NCBI GenBank assembly: GCA_037200845.1
Contig: JBBCGQ010000001.1
Coordinates: forward strand, 496,001 to 560,000
Reading direction: 5' to 3'
Length of the DNA stretch: 64,000 nucleotides
From: Bauldia sp.
GTDB taxonomy: Bacteria; Pseudomonadota; Alphaproteobacteria; Rhizobiales; Kaistiaceae
In this document: one piece after another, positions 43,663 to 52,375 of the stretch
Position numbering within the stretch: the first letter of the stretch is position 1
Layout of the letters: every line of letters begins with the position of its first letter
The notes under the pieces: model-generated
What the model was told of the DNA's origin: nothing
Database searches by the model: none
What the model saw: only the letters and a program-made list of their open reading frames with translations
Made by a program: the position numbers and the translations under genes

Positions 43663-44286
43663 ATGTCCGACCTCCTCGCCCTTCTCGCACTCCTCGGCAC
43701 GCTGCTCATCGGCGCCATCAGCCCCGGTCCGAGCTTCGTCTTCGTCGTGCGCACTTCGGTCGCCCGCTCGCGCGCCGATGGCCTCGCCGCCGCGCTCGGC
43801 ATGGGTGTCGGCGCGCTCGTTTACGCGGTGCTGGCGCTGGTCGGGCTGCGTGCGCTGATGACGGAGGCGGCGTGGCTGTTCTGGGCGCTGAAGATCGCCG
43901 GCGGCGTCTACCTGCTCTACCTGGCGATCATGATCTGGCGCCACGCCAGCGAGCCGATCGCGGTGACCGAGAGCGGTGCGGCGGGCTCCGACGCCTGGCG
44001 CTCGTTCGGCATGGGGCTGGCGACGCAACTGGCGAACCCGAAGATCGTCGCGGCTTACGGCGCCGTGTTCGCGGCGCTGATGCCGGCGCATCCGCCGCTG
44101 TGGGTGGACTTCGCCATCCCGCCACTCGTCTTCGTCCAGGAAAGCGCGTGGTACGCGCTGGTCGCGCTCGCCTTCTCGGCGTCCCGCCCGCGCGCGGTCT
44201 ATCTCCACGCCAAGACGTGGATCGACCGCACCGCCGGCGCGGTCATCGGTCTGCTCGGGCTGCGGTTGATCCTCGAGGCGCGCTAG
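43663..44286 (+). CDS. LysE/RhtB family amino-acid exporter
   Basis: 207 aa with five or six membrane helices. The signature PGPSFVFVVRTSVARSRADG sits at residues 21-40, followed by GLAAALGMGVGALVYAVLAL and a conserved FGMGLATQLANPKIVAAYGA. LysE and RhtB proteins export amino acids or related metabolites; the substrate cannot be told. ATG 43663 gives the typical N-terminus MSDLLALLALLGTLLIGAIS, and upstream in-frame codons lie in a repeat region. Confidence 0.9.
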   Translation: MSDLLALLALLGTLLIGAISPGPSFVFVVRTSVARSRADGLAAALGMGVGALVYAVLALVGLRALMTEAAWLFWALKIAGGVYLLYLAIMIWRHASEPIAVTESGAAGSDAWRSFGMGLATQLANPKIVAAYGAVFAALMPAHPPLWVDFAIPPLVFVQESAWYALVALAFSASRPRAVYLHAKTWIDRTAGAVIGLLGLRLILEAR

Positions 44287-44289
44287 GCG

Positions 44290-45261
44290 TTAGTGCCGCC
44301 AGCGGTCGTGCAGCCAGAACCACTGGCCGGGATGCTCGCGCACCCAGCCTTCGACGATCCGGTTGATTTCGAGCGTCGCCGCTTCGACGTCGATCAACCC
44401 GTCGCTGTCGCGCGGCAGGGTGATCGGGCCGGTGAGCTCGAGGTGCAGCCGCCCGCCGGGCAGGCGGATGGCACGCGCGCCGTGCACCGGGCAGTCGTAT
44501 TGCCGCGCGAATTTCGCGGCGAGCGGATTGGTCAGCGCCGGCCGGCCGAAGAAGGGCACATCCAGCCCGCGCGTCAGGCGCTGGTCGACCAGCATGCCAA
44601 GGTGCTCGCCGCGGTCGAGGGCCGCCGCGATCTCGAACGAGGCGCCGCGCCCGCTTTCCACCAGCGTCCCCATCAGCGCTTCGCGCTTGGCCAGCACGTC
44701 CTCGGCGAGGTGAAAATTGCCGGGCGCGCGGAAGGGCAGCACGGTGCGCAGGCCAAAAGTCTGCGCGACGACGCCCAGAATCTCCCAGTTGGCGAGATGC
44801 GCCGCGATGATCACCGCCGGCTTGCCGTCGTCGCGCAGCGCCGCAAAGTGATCGATGCCGGAGATGGTCACCACGCCCTCGGTGGGATGCGCCGGATCGA
44901 ACTCGGCGGCGAGTTCCTCGAGGAACACGAACTCGACCACGACCGCGGCGAAATTCTCCCACGCACCGCGGAGTATCTCGGCGCGCTCGCCTTCGCTCCT
45001 CTCCGGGAACGACGCCGCGATGCTCGCTTGAGCCATGCGATGCTCCGGCAGCCACGGCCCGATCGTGCGGAGCAGCCCGCCGACCATGCGCAGCGCCCGC
45101 TCGCGGCCGAGCCGGCGGACGAGATTCATGCCGGCGCGCAGCGTCCCCGCGCTGAGGCGGTAGAAAAATTCGCTGCGCACGATGCGCGCGCCCAGCGTGC
45201 CGCCGCGGTTGACGCGCGTGCGCCGGCGCGTGGTTTGCGGTTTCTGCGGTCCGTCCGTCAA
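44290..45261 (-). CDS. lpxXL: Lipid A very-long-chain fatty acid acyltransferase (LpxXL type)
   Basis: 323 aa inner-membrane-associated late acyltransferase of the HtrB family. The active-site motif HX4(D/E) is IIAAHLANWEILG. Other conserved regions are LVDQRLTRGLDVPFFGRPAL and IRLPGGRLHLELTGPI. In this cluster it is expected to transfer the AcpXL-bound 27-hydroxyoctacosanoate-type chain to lipid A. The start TTG 45261 overlaps the stop of the dehydrogenase gene (TTGA), which fits translational coupling. In-frame upstream sequence is antisense to nothing conserved but overlaps that gene. It is the last gene of the operon. Confidence 0.93.
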   Translation of the reverse strand: MTDGPQKPQTTRRRTRVNRGGTLGARIVRSEFFYRLSAGTLRAGMNLVRRLGRERALRMVGGLLRTIGPWLPEHRMAQASIAASFPERSEGERAEILRGAWENFAAVVVEFVFLEELAAEFDPAHPTEGVVTISGIDHFAALRDDGKPAVIIAAHLANWEILGVVAQTFGLRTVLPFRAPGNFHLAEDVLAKREALMGTLVESGRGASFEIAAALDRGEHLGMLVDQRLTRGLDVPFFGRPALTNPLAAKFARQYDCPVHGARAIRLPGGRLHLELTGPITLPRDSDGLIDVEAATLEINRIVEGWVREHPGQWFWLHDRWRH

Positions 45262-46280
45262 AGGGTTACGATGATTTTGCCGAACACGTTGCGCGACTCC
45301 AGCCGCGACAGGGCGGAGTCTATATCGGCAAGTTTGATGGTCGTGTCGATCACCGGCTTGGCGATGCCCTCTGCCATCTTGCCGAGCACGGTCGCGAGGT
45401 TGCGCAGGTTGCAGCCGAACGAGCCGATCAGGCGAAGCTGCCGCTGGTAGAGCTGGAACAGGTTGATCTCGGTCGACACGCCGGTGGTCGAGCCGCACGT
45501 GACCAGGATGCCGCCGCGCTTCATGCAGAACATCGACTGCGCGAACGTGTCCGGCCCGACGTGCTCGAACACGACGTCGACGCCTTGCTTCTTGGTCAGC
45601 TTGCGCACGACACCCTCGAAGCGGTCTTCCTTGTAGTTGATGACGTAATCGGCGCCGAGCGCCTTCGCCTTCGCCGCCTTGTCCTCGGTCGACACCGTGG
45701 TGATGACGGTGGCCCCAACTGCCTTTGCTAGTTGTATGGCCGCCGTACCAATGCCCGAGCCGCCGGCCTGGATCAGCACCGTCTGCCCGGCTTCCAGATG
45801 CGCGTTGTCGAACAGCATGTGCTCGACCGTGCCGTAGGTGATCGGCGCGCAGGCCGCATCGACGACGCCGAGTCCGGGAGGCGCGGCGACCACGAGACGC
45901 GCCGGCAGCGTGATCCGCTCGCGCGCCAGGCCATCGACGTGGAAGCCGCGGATGCCGGCCACGTTTTCGCAGAAATTATCCCGTCCCTCGAGGCAGGCGC
46001 GGCACTTGCCGCACGTCTCCGCGCCGAACAGCGCCACGATCTGCCCAGCCTTCAGCGCAACGCCGGAGCCAACGGCAACGATGGTACCCGCGGCTTCAGC
46101 GCCGATGACGATGGGCAGCTTGCGCTTGGCGAAGGCCATGCCGCGCCAGCCCCAAACGTCGATATGGTTGAGCGCCACCGCGCCGATGGCGACCGTGACC
46201 TCGCCCGGCCCGGGGAGAGGGGCCTCCGGGAAATCGACGATCGCGAGGTTGCGGTTGTCGGTGAGCTGGAGCGCGCGCAT
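45258..46280 (-). CDS. Zinc-type alcohol dehydrogenase of the VLCFA cluster
   Basis: 340 aa MDR superfamily. The N-terminal GroES-like domain has VALNHIDVWGWRGM and the structural zinc-type cysteines CGKCRACLEGRDNFC. The Rossmann domain has TVLIQAGGSGIGTAAIQLAK and GVDVVFEHVGPDTFAQSM. In rhizobia a dehydrogenase of this family always sits between fabF1XL and lpxXL, and it is thought to act on the hydroxylated VLCFA precursor, though the reaction is unproven. A palindromic repeat (46301-46408) separates it from fabF1XL. Confidence 0.9.
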   Translation of the reverse strand: MRALQLTDNRNLAIVDFPEAPLPGPGEVTVAIGAVALNHIDVWGWRGMAFAKRKLPIVIGAEAAGTIVAVGSGVALKAGQIVALFGAETCGKCRACLEGRDNFCENVAGIRGFHVDGLARERITLPARLVVAAPPGLGVVDAACAPITYGTVEHMLFDNAHLEAGQTVLIQAGGSGIGTAAIQLAKAVGATVITTVSTEDKAAKAKALGADYVINYKEDRFEGVVRKLTKKQGVDVVFEHVGPDTFAQSMFCMKRGGILVTCGSTTGVSTEINLFQLYQRQLRLIGSFGCNLRNLATVLGKMAEGIAKPVIDTTIKLADIDSALSRLESRNVFGKIIVTL

Positions 46281-46300
46281 TTCAATCGCTCGCCAGTGCT

Positions 46301-46408
46301 GATCCTCCCCCGCAAAGCGGGGGAGGGGGACCGCCGAAGGCGGTGGAGGGGGCGGCCCCCTCCGTCGGCGCTGCGCGCTGCCCCCTCCCCCGTAAATGGG
46401 GGAGGATC
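46301..46408. repeat. 108-bp palindromic repeat inside the acpXL operon
   Basis: The arms GATCCTCCCCCGCAAAGCGG (46301) and its counterpart ending GTAAATGGGGGAGGATC (46408) enclose ACCGCCGAAGGCGGTGG and a GGCGCTGCGCGC hairpin. It fills the only sizeable gap of the operon, between fabF1XL and adh. It resembles copies A and B in building plan but with shorter spacing. Confidence 0.75.
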
Positions 46409-46438
46409 AAATCGGGCGCCGGATTCATGATGCGAGTC

Positions 46439-47710
46439 TCACGCCGGCTCGGCAGTCAGCACCAGGCACGCATTCTGCCCGCCGAAGCCGAACGAATTCG
46501 ACAGCACAGCCGACGCTTGCTGCTTGCGCGCGACGTTCGGCACCACGTCGAACGGGATCGCCGGATCGGGATGATTGTAGTTGATCGTCGGCGGGATGAT
46601 GCCGTCTTCCATCGTCTTGATCGAGAAGATCGCCTCGATCGCACCGGCCGCGGTCAGCGTGTGCCCGATCATCGATTTGTTGGACGACACCGGCGTCGTG
46701 CGGATGCGCTCGCCGAACACCGCCTCCAGCGACATCGCCTCCATCTTGTCGTTCTCCGGCGTCGAGGTGCCGTGCGCGTTGACGTAGTCGATAGCGTCGG
46801 GCGACAGGCCGGCGTCCTCGACCGTGGCGCGGATCGCGCCGATGATCGCAGAGCCGTCCGGCTTCGAGCGCGTGCGGTGGAAGTCGTCCGCCTTCTCGGC
46901 GATGCCGCGCACGATCGCGTGGATCGTCGCGCCGCGCGCCACTGCCGTATCGTAATTTTCCAGCACCAGCGCCGCCGCGCCTTCAGCGATGACGAAGCCG
47001 TCGCGGTCCTTGGCGAACGGTCGCGAGACTTCCTGCGGCGGCTCGTTGGTGCCGGAAAGTGCGGAGAGCAACCCGAAGCGGATCATCATCTCGGGATTCA
47101 CCGAGCAGTCGGCGCCGATCGAGATGGCGGCGTCGGTGTCGCCGCGGCGGATCGCCTCGACACCGAGCTGGATCGCGGTCGCGCCGGAAGCGCAGGCGGT
47201 GGTCAGCGAGATCGGCGCACCGCGCGTACCGATCTTCTCGGCGATGCCCTCGGCGATGAAGCCGAGCAGCGCATGCTTGAAGCCGTAATCGTCGTTCTTC
47301 CGACGCGCCGCCGCGATCATGCGGTCATAGGCGTCCCCGTCGATCGGCTGTGCGCCGTCGAAAAGCTGGCGGCGATAGGGCCACTCCAGTTCCGCCGGCG
47401 GCAGCGCCGCGTACATCGGGCCGGGAAAATCGCCGGGCGTGCCGATGCCCGCGCCGGCAATGGCTTCCTCGGCGGCAAGGATCGCGGCGCGCGTGGTGAT
47501 GTCCATGGCGGTGTCGTCGTCCTGCCAGAGATAATCGATGGCGCCGGCGATGACCGTGCGCATGTGCTCGGTCGGGAAGCGCGTGATCTTCTTGATGCCC
47601 GAGCGCCCGGCGGTGAGCCCGGCCCACGAGTCGGCGACGCCCTGACCGAGGGATGAAACCATGCCGTAGCCGGTGACGGCAACGACGGGACGGCCGCGAT
47701 GATCCTTCAT
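46439..47710 (-). CDS. fabF1XL: 3-oxoacyl-ACP synthase FabF1XL (catalytic)
   Basis: 423 aa condensing enzyme of the VLCFA pathway. The catalytic set is complete: Cys in SLTTACASGATAIQLG, His in YVNAHGTSTPENDKMEA, and Lys/His in SSNKSMIGHTLTAAGAIEAI. The ATG at 47710 follows GGGGAAG and gives MKDHRGRPVVAVTGYGMVSS; an ATG nine codons upstream is less likely. The gene follows fabF2XL by 10 bp, and the two probably form a heterodimer in which this one does the chemistry. Confidence 0.94.
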   Translation of the reverse strand: MKDHRGRPVVAVTGYGMVSSLGQGVADSWAGLTAGRSGIKKITRFPTEHMRTVIAGAIDYLWQDDDTAMDITTRAAILAAEEAIAGAGIGTPGDFPGPMYAALPPAELEWPYRRQLFDGAQPIDGDAYDRMIAAARRKNDDYGFKHALLGFIAEGIAEKIGTRGAPISLTTACASGATAIQLGVEAIRRGDTDAAISIGADCSVNPEMMIRFGLLSALSGTNEPPQEVSRPFAKDRDGFVIAEGAAALVLENYDTAVARGATIHAIVRGIAEKADDFHRTRSKPDGSAIIGAIRATVEDAGLSPDAIDYVNAHGTSTPENDKMEAMSLEAVFGERIRTTPVSSNKSMIGHTLTAAGAIEAIFSIKTMEDGIIPPTINYNHPDPAIPFDVVPNVARKQQASAVLSNSFGFGGQNACLVLTAEPA

Positions 47711-47720
47711 ATGCTTCCCC

Positions 47721-48926
47721 TCACTCGATCGCAGCAAATAGCGCGCTGCCTTCGCCGCGCCACATGCCGGCGGAGGTGACCGCGATCCGTGTCGGTTTGT
47801 CGGCCTTCGGCGTCTCGAAGCCGGTGGTGTCCACGCTCCGGTAGAAGCCGCCCCGTGACAGGGCCAGCGCCGCCAAACCTGCGGTCGCCGGGAAGGTCGC
47901 GCTCGTCGCCGTGCCGAGCATGGATCCGGTCGCCCGTACCGTATCGACCCGGCCCGCGGCGATCAATTGTGCCAGCAGGTCGCGCTCCTCGCGCGTCGCC
48001 TGGGCAACGCCGGTGGCCGCGGAAAGCACGGAGACCGGCGCCTGGCCGGCCGGCGCGATGATGTCGAGCTGGCGCGTCAGCTTGGCCGCGACGTCGCCCG
48101 GCCGCCGGCGGCTCTGGTCGGTCTCAACGTCGAGCAGGCGGGCGTAGCGCTTGGCGCCGCGCGCCTCGGCATGCTCACGCGCCTCCAGGATCAGGAAGGC
48201 ACCGACCGAGCCGAGCATGGCGCCGCCGCCGGCTTCCAGCCGCTCCCAGATCGGCTTGTGCTCGCCGGCCCACAGAGTGCCGCCGAGCGCGCAGTTCAGC
48301 ACCGAGTCTTTCCGTTCGGCGAGGCAGGCGCCACCGACGAGGAATATGTCCCCCTGCGAGGCGCCGATGCGCCGCCACGCGATCTCCATCGCCGAGGCGC
48401 CGGCGATCTCCTCGCCCATGAACGTACGCGACGAGCCGGTGACCTTGTGCACGATCGAGATGTTGCCGGCGACGAGATTGGGAAGCTGCGCCAGAAACAG
48501 GGTCGGGCGGAGATCGTTGGTCAGGTGCTCGTTGAGATAGCCGGAAGGATCGGCCGCCGTCGGCAGTCCTGCGAGGATCGCCGTATCGGTCGGCACGTCG
48601 CGCTCGCCGCCGTCCGCCGCGACCACGACATGCGTGTGTCCGAGAATATCGAGATTGCCCGCGATGCCCGCATCGCTGAGCGCCAGCCCGGCGGCATAGG
48701 TGCCGAGCCGCTGCCACGCCTCCATCTGGCGCTGATCGCTTTTCTTCGGGATCTGCGAATCGAGATTGAGCGGCACCAGCGGATGGATGCCGAACGGCGG
48801 CGTGAACTCGAGGTCGACTTTCGGCGCCGGCCGCTCGGCTTCGGCAAGCGCCTGCCAATGCGCGTCAAGACCTTCGCCGAGGCTGGAGACAAGCCCGATG
48901 CCGGTGACCCAGACCTCGCGCGCCAT
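47721..48926 (-). CDS. fabF2XL: 3-oxoacyl-ACP synthase-like FabF2XL, lacking the catalytic residues
   Basis: 401 aa, thiolase-fold protein (VWVTGIGLVSSLGEGLDAHW at the start, GFETPKADKPTRIAVTSAGM at the end). The nucleophile position reads HKVTGSSRTFMGEEIAG where FabF has TACAS, so there is no cysteine. The first catalytic His is replaced in SVLSAATGVAQATREE, and the GH of the second is replaced in GSMLGTATSATFPATAG. It therefore cannot condense alone. By analogy with the chain length factor of type II polyketide synthases it may set chain length as partner of FabF1XL; this is inference. Confidence 0.9.
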   Translation of the reverse strand: MAREVWVTGIGLVSSLGEGLDAHWQALAEAERPAPKVDLEFTPPFGIHPLVPLNLDSQIPKKSDQRQMEAWQRLGTYAAGLALSDAGIAGNLDILGHTHVVVAADGGERDVPTDTAILAGLPTAADPSGYLNEHLTNDLRPTLFLAQLPNLVAGNISIVHKVTGSSRTFMGEEIAGASAMEIAWRRIGASQGDIFLVGGACLAERKDSVLNCALGGTLWAGEHKPIWERLEAGGGAMLGSVGAFLILEAREHAEARGAKRYARLLDVETDQSRRRPGDVAAKLTRQLDIIAPAGQAPVSVLSAATGVAQATREERDLLAQLIAAGRVDTVRATGSMLGTATSATFPATAGLAALALSRGGFYRSVDTTGFETPKADKPTRIAVTSAGMWRGEGSALFAAIE

Positions 48927-48938
48927 GCTAGCGCCCGC

Positions 48939-49406
48939 TCACGCCGTGACCGGCGAGGCGGCCTCGAGGAAATCGGTGCTGCGCGCCAGGGCGGCCCTTG
49001 CTTCCGGCGTCGGGAAATCCTGCACGATCAGGATGATCTCCGCGTCGGCCGCGGACTCGCTGCCGGCCTTGAGGCTGGTTTCGGCGATGAAGAAGCCGGA
49101 GCCGTCGTGCGTGATGCGTCCGGTGATCTGCAGGCTGGTGCCCGGCTTCACCATGCGGCGGAACTTGGCGCGCTTGACGCCGCCGAGGAAGACGAACCGC
49201 TCGCGCTTGAAGCGGCGATAGAGCAGGTAACCCGCCGCCTGGTTCATCATCTCGAGCATCAGGACGCCGGGTAGGATCGGGAAGCTCGGGAAGTGGCCGT
49301 CGAACACCGGGCTGCGCTCGGGCAACGTCGAGCTTATGCGGATCGAGCCGCCCTCGAGATCAATTTCCTCGACCCTGTCCAGCAGTTCGAAATATTCGAG
49401 ACGCAT
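48939..49406 (-). CDS. fabZXL: 3-hydroxyacyl-ACP dehydratase FabZXL
   Basis: 155 aa hot-dog fold dehydratase for VLCFA elongation. The active-site helix is GHFPSFPILPGVLMLEMMNQ, with His and, downstream, the Glu of MLEMMNQAAG. VFLGGVKRAKFRRMVKPGTS is the next conserved stretch. It lies between acpXL (19 bp upstream) and fabF2XL (12 bp downstream) on the same strand, the standard rhizobial order. A C-terminal 20-residue tail is longer than in housekeeping FabZ. Confidence 0.94.
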   Translation of the reverse strand: MRLEYFELLDRVEEIDLEGGSIRISSTLPERSPVFDGHFPSFPILPGVLMLEMMNQAAGYLLYRRFKRERFVFLGGVKRAKFRRMVKPGTSLQITGRITHDGSGFFIAETSLKAGSESAADAEIILIVQDFPTPEARAALARSTDFLEAASPVTA

Positions 49407-49425
49407 GGCTTCCTGTGCGTCGCCT

Positions 49426-49710
49426 TTAGGTGGCGGACTTCGCGGCGACCAGTTCGTCGATGCGCGCGCAGAGGTTCTTCAGCACGAAATAGTCCTCGAC
49501 GTTCGCCTTGCCCTGATTCACTTCCTGCGTCCACTGCTCAAGCGGAATCTTGATGCCGAATTTCTTGTCGAGCGCGAACACGATGTCGAGGAAGTCGAGG
49601 CTGTCGATGCCGAGATCGTCGATGGCGTGCGCCTCGGGTTTGATATTTTCCAGAGGCACGTCGCTGGTCTCGGCGATGACCTTGGCGACGATATCGAAAG
49701 TCGAAGACAT
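49426..49710 (-). CDS. acpXL: Acyl carrier protein AcpXL
   Basis: 94 aa. The dedicated carrier for the very-long-chain hydroxy fatty acid of rhizobial lipid A. The phosphopantetheine serine is in [20 protein letters not shown]. The C-terminus [20 protein letters not shown] is diagnostic of AcpXL as opposed to AcpP. ATG 49710 gives [20 protein letters not shown], matching the family length; an upstream in-frame ATG adds 11 unlikely residues. It is the first gene of the operon, so the promoter should lie in 49711-49929, a region shared with a divergent gene. Confidence 0.96.
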   Translation of the reverse strand: MSSTFDIVAKVIAETSDVPLENIKPEAHAIDDLGIDSLDFLDIVFALDKKFGIKIPLEQWTQEVNQGKANVEDYFVLKNLCARIDELVAAKSAT

Positions 49711-49929
49711 GGCGCGCGCGTTCCCCTTGAAATCACTCGCCAATCGGGACGGTTTTCACTGGCGCTGCAGCCGCTTAGCCGTCGCCCGGAAGCCCCGATG
49801 GCCGGTCCAGAGGGTCCAATATAGACCTTAGCGCGGCCTGTCCACCGCCAACGCGGGGGCTGTTGTTGCGCCGCCGTGCCGGCGCCCGCAAGATGACGCC
49901 GCGCGCCGATCGAGACGAGGGGACCTGCC

Positions 49930-50889
49930 TTGGCTGCCATGCCCGCCGCGGCCGCGCCGCGCGCCGTTCCCCGCATCGCCGCCATCGACCTCGCCCGCGG
50001 CATCGCCATCGTCGCGATGGTCGTCTATCACACCTGCTTCGACCTCTCGGCGGATGGGCTGATCGCGGCCGACGTCGAGAGCGATCTGCCTTGGAAGATT
50101 TATGCGCGGCTGACGGCGGGTACGTTCCTCGTGCTGGTCGGCATCGCTCTGGTGCTGGCTAGCCGCGGCGGCATCGACTGGCGCCGCTACCTCCGTCGCC
50201 TCGCCTTCATCGCCGCCGGCGCGGCGCTGGTGACCGTCGCGACGGTCTGGTTCGACCGCTCCACTTTCGTCTTCTTCGGCATCCTGCACGAGATCGCGGT
50301 GGCGAGTGTCCTCGCGCTGCCGTTCCTGTGGGCGCCGGTCTGGCTGACGGCGATCGTCGCGGCCGCGATCGTCGCCGCGCCGTGGTTCCTCGCCGCCCCG
50401 ATTTTCGATCAGCCGTGGCTGTGGTGGGTCGGCTTGTCGCCTGAGCCGCCGCCGACCGTCGACTACGTGCCGTTGCTGCCATGGTTCGGCATCGTGCTCG
50501 CCGGCGTCGCCGCCGGCCGCGTCGTCGTCCGCCATGCCGATGCGCTGGCGCGCTTCCGGCCGACCGATGCCGTCTCAAATCTGCTGATGCTGGCAGGACG
50601 CTGGAGCCTCGCCATCTATCTTATCCACCAGCCGCTGATCGTCGGCGCGCTGTATGTCTTCACGCTGCTGCACCCGCCGGGCGTGGGCGTCATCCGCGAG
50701 CGCTGGGTCGGGCAGTGCACCACCGCCTGCGTCGGCGACCGCGACGCGCCCGCCTGCACCGCGCTCTGCGGCTGCCTGTTCGACGGCCTCTACGGCACCG
50801 ACCTGTTCAGGGCCGGCGCCGACATGACGGATGAGCAGCAGACGCGCTGGGATGCAATCGTCGACCGCTGCCGCACCCCGCAGCCCTAG
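49930..50889 (+). CDS. Heparan-alpha-glucosaminide N-acetyltransferase-like membrane protein (DUF1624)
   Basis: 319 aa with about seven membrane helices. The N-terminal signature RIAAIDLARGIAIVAMVVYH with FDLSADG is typical of the family, which includes eukaryotic HGSNAT and bacterial YeiB-like proteins. Later features are FFGILHEIAVASVLALPFLW and SLAIYLIHQPLIVGALYVF. The bacterial substrate is unknown. Starts are TTG 49930, well spaced from GAGGGGA, or ATG 49939. A cysteine-rich C-terminal tail (CTTACVGDRDAPACTALCGC) is unusual and would lie outside the helices. The 3' end overlaps the lactonase gene by 4 bp. Confidence 0.85.
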   Translation: MAAMPAAAAPRAVPRIAAIDLARGIAIVAMVVYHTCFDLSADGLIAADVESDLPWKIYARLTAGTFLVLVGIALVLASRGGIDWRRYLRRLAFIAAGAALVTVATVWFDRSTFVFFGILHEIAVASVLALPFLWAPVWLTAIVAAAIVAAPWFLAAPIFDQPWLWWVGLSPEPPPTVDYVPLLPWFGIVLAGVAAGRVVVRHADALARFRPTDAVSNLLMLAGRWSLAIYLIHQPLIVGALYVFTLLHPPGVGVIRERWVGQCTTACVGDRDAPACTALCGCLFDGLYGTDLFRAGADMTDEQQTRWDAIVDRCRTPQP

Positions 50890-51800
50890 CCGCCGGCAAC
50901 GCCCGTCGCCGTGACGTAGAACGCGTAAAGCTCGTGCGTGCAGGCGACGAAAATCCGGTTCCGCTTTGGCCCGCCGAAGCAGAGGTTTGCCACCGACTGC
51001 GGAAAGCGGATGCGGCCGAGCAGGTCGCCCGACGGCGCGTAGACGTTGATGCCGGAGCCGGCGCTGGTCCACACGTTGCCGTTGGTATCGACACGCAGGC
51101 CGTCCGGGATGCCGTCGGTGGTGGCGAAAACCTTGCCGCCCTTCAGCGTTCCGTCCCTGGAAACCTTGAAGGTGCGGATGTGCGACGGCGCGTCCGGATC
51201 GTGGCTGATTGCGGAGTCGGCGACGTAGAGAATCGATTCATCCGGCGAGAAGGCAAGCCCGTTCGGCATGACGAAATCGTCGACGACGGCGGTCAGCTTC
51301 CCGCTTTTCGGGTCGATCCGATAGACGTTGTTGGTCTCCTGCTCGCGCTCGGCCTTGTGGCCCTCGTAGTCGCTCATGATCCCGTAGTGCGGATCGGTGA
51401 ACCAGATCGAGCCGTCCGACTTCACCACCGCATCGTTGGGCGAGTTGAGCCGCTTGCCCTTGTACATCTCGGCCAGCACCGTGATCGAGCCGTCGGCTTC
51501 CGTCCGCGTCACGCGCCGCGCGCCGTGCTCGCAGGTGATCAGCCGCCCGTTGCGGTCGCGCGTGTTGCCGTTGGAATAGTTGGAGTCGGTGCGGAAGACG
51601 CTGACGCCGCCGCCCGGCGTCCAGCGCAGCATCCGCGAATTCGGGATGTCGCTCCACACGAGCTGGTTGGCGTCCGGCATCCACACCGGCCCCTCGGCCC
51701 ACCGGCATTGACCATAGAGTTTCTCGACCTCGACCGAGCCGTTGACGAGATGGATAAAACGCCGGTCGATGCGTTCCGCGATCTCCGCAAGCAGAGCCAT
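50886..51800 (-). CDS. SMP-30/gluconolactonase family protein
   Basis: 304 aa, six-bladed beta-propeller lactonase. Metal ligands are expected in CRWAEGPVWMPDANQLVWSD (Glu), NSPNDAVVKSDGSIWFTDP (Asn), FVMPNGLAFSPDESILYVAD (Asn) and TTDGIPDGLRVDTNGNVWTS (Asp). All are present. It would hydrolyse a sugar lactone to the aldonic acid, which fits the neighbouring FucU mutarotase and aldo/keto reductase in an oxidative sugar pathway. Transcribed after fucU on the same strand with a 27-bp gap. Confidence 0.92.
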   Translation of the reverse strand: MALLAEIAERIDRRFIHLVNGSVEVEKLYGQCRWAEGPVWMPDANQLVWSDIPNSRMLRWTPGGGVSVFRTDSNYSNGNTRDRNGRLITCEHGARRVTRTEADGSITVLAEMYKGKRLNSPNDAVVKSDGSIWFTDPHYGIMSDYEGHKAEREQETNNVYRIDPKSGKLTAVVDDFVMPNGLAFSPDESILYVADSAISHDPDAPSHIRTFKVSRDGTLKGGKVFATTDGIPDGLRVDTNGNVWTSAGSGINVYAPSGDLLGRIRFPQSVANLCFGGPKRNRIFVACTHELYAFYVTATGVAGG

Positions 51801-51827
51801 GGCGTGGGTCTCCCGGATGAGGTTGGG

Positions 51828-52253
51828 CTAGAGCAGGACGCCCTTGGTGAGGATCAGGTTGGCATAGGCGCGCGTGTCGCCGGTCGCCACGATGGCGTAG
51901 CAGGTGCGCGCCCGCTCGTAGAATTTCATCCGCTCGATGCGGCCGATCTTGAAGCCCTTGGCGTGCTTGTCGATCGCCTGCTGGAAGAGCCCGTAGACCG
52001 GCGGCGACTCCTTCGGCTTGCCGACCACCTGCATGACGAACGCGGCGTTGTCGACGAACGTGTCGAGCGGCATCACCGACAGGATCGCGTCGGCGACCCG
52101 CGTCGCCTCGATGCCGTCCAGCCGGATCAGGCGCCGCGCATTGGAGGTCGCCGGAAAATTCGCGTCCGCGATGCAGATTTCGTCGCCGTGGCCCATGGCC
52201 GCCAGCGCATGCAGCAGATCCGGCCCGAGGATCGGGTCAATTCCCTTGAGCAT
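51828..52253 (-). CDS. fucU: RbsD/FucU family sugar mutarotase
   Basis: 141 aa. Interconverts alpha and beta anomers of a sugar, usually L-fucose or related. MLKGIDPILGPDLLHALAAM with GHGDEICIADANFPATSNAR carries the family signature (His and Asp of the active site), and FYERARTCYAIVATGDTRAY is the conserved C-terminal part. FucU rather than RbsD is suggested by the AMGHGDEI segment and the length. ATG 52253 gives the family N-terminus; a longer in-frame version to 52469 is not conserved. It is divergent to the aldo/keto reductase. Confidence 0.9.
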   Translation of the reverse strand: MLKGIDPILGPDLLHALAAMGHGDEICIADANFPATSNARRLIRLDGIEATRVADAILSVMPLDTFVDNAAFVMQVVGKPKESPPVYGLFQQAIDKHAKGFKIGRIERMKFYERARTCYAIVATGDTRAYANLILTKGVLL

Positions 52254-52375
52254 CTGGAAGCTTCCCCCGAATTCTTCTTGAGCCGGATAACGGCGGAAAA
52301 TTGCGGCAACGTCAATTGGTGGCGTGGGCGGAGCCGCCGCGCTATGTCCCCATACAGCGCCGCCAGGAGAATTCC

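Noticed and set aside
43497-44366. Plus-strand frame covering the tandem repeat and overlapping the LysE gene
   Set aside because: It reads the repeat as PPFLPSSLPPFLP and then an off-frame version of the exporter.
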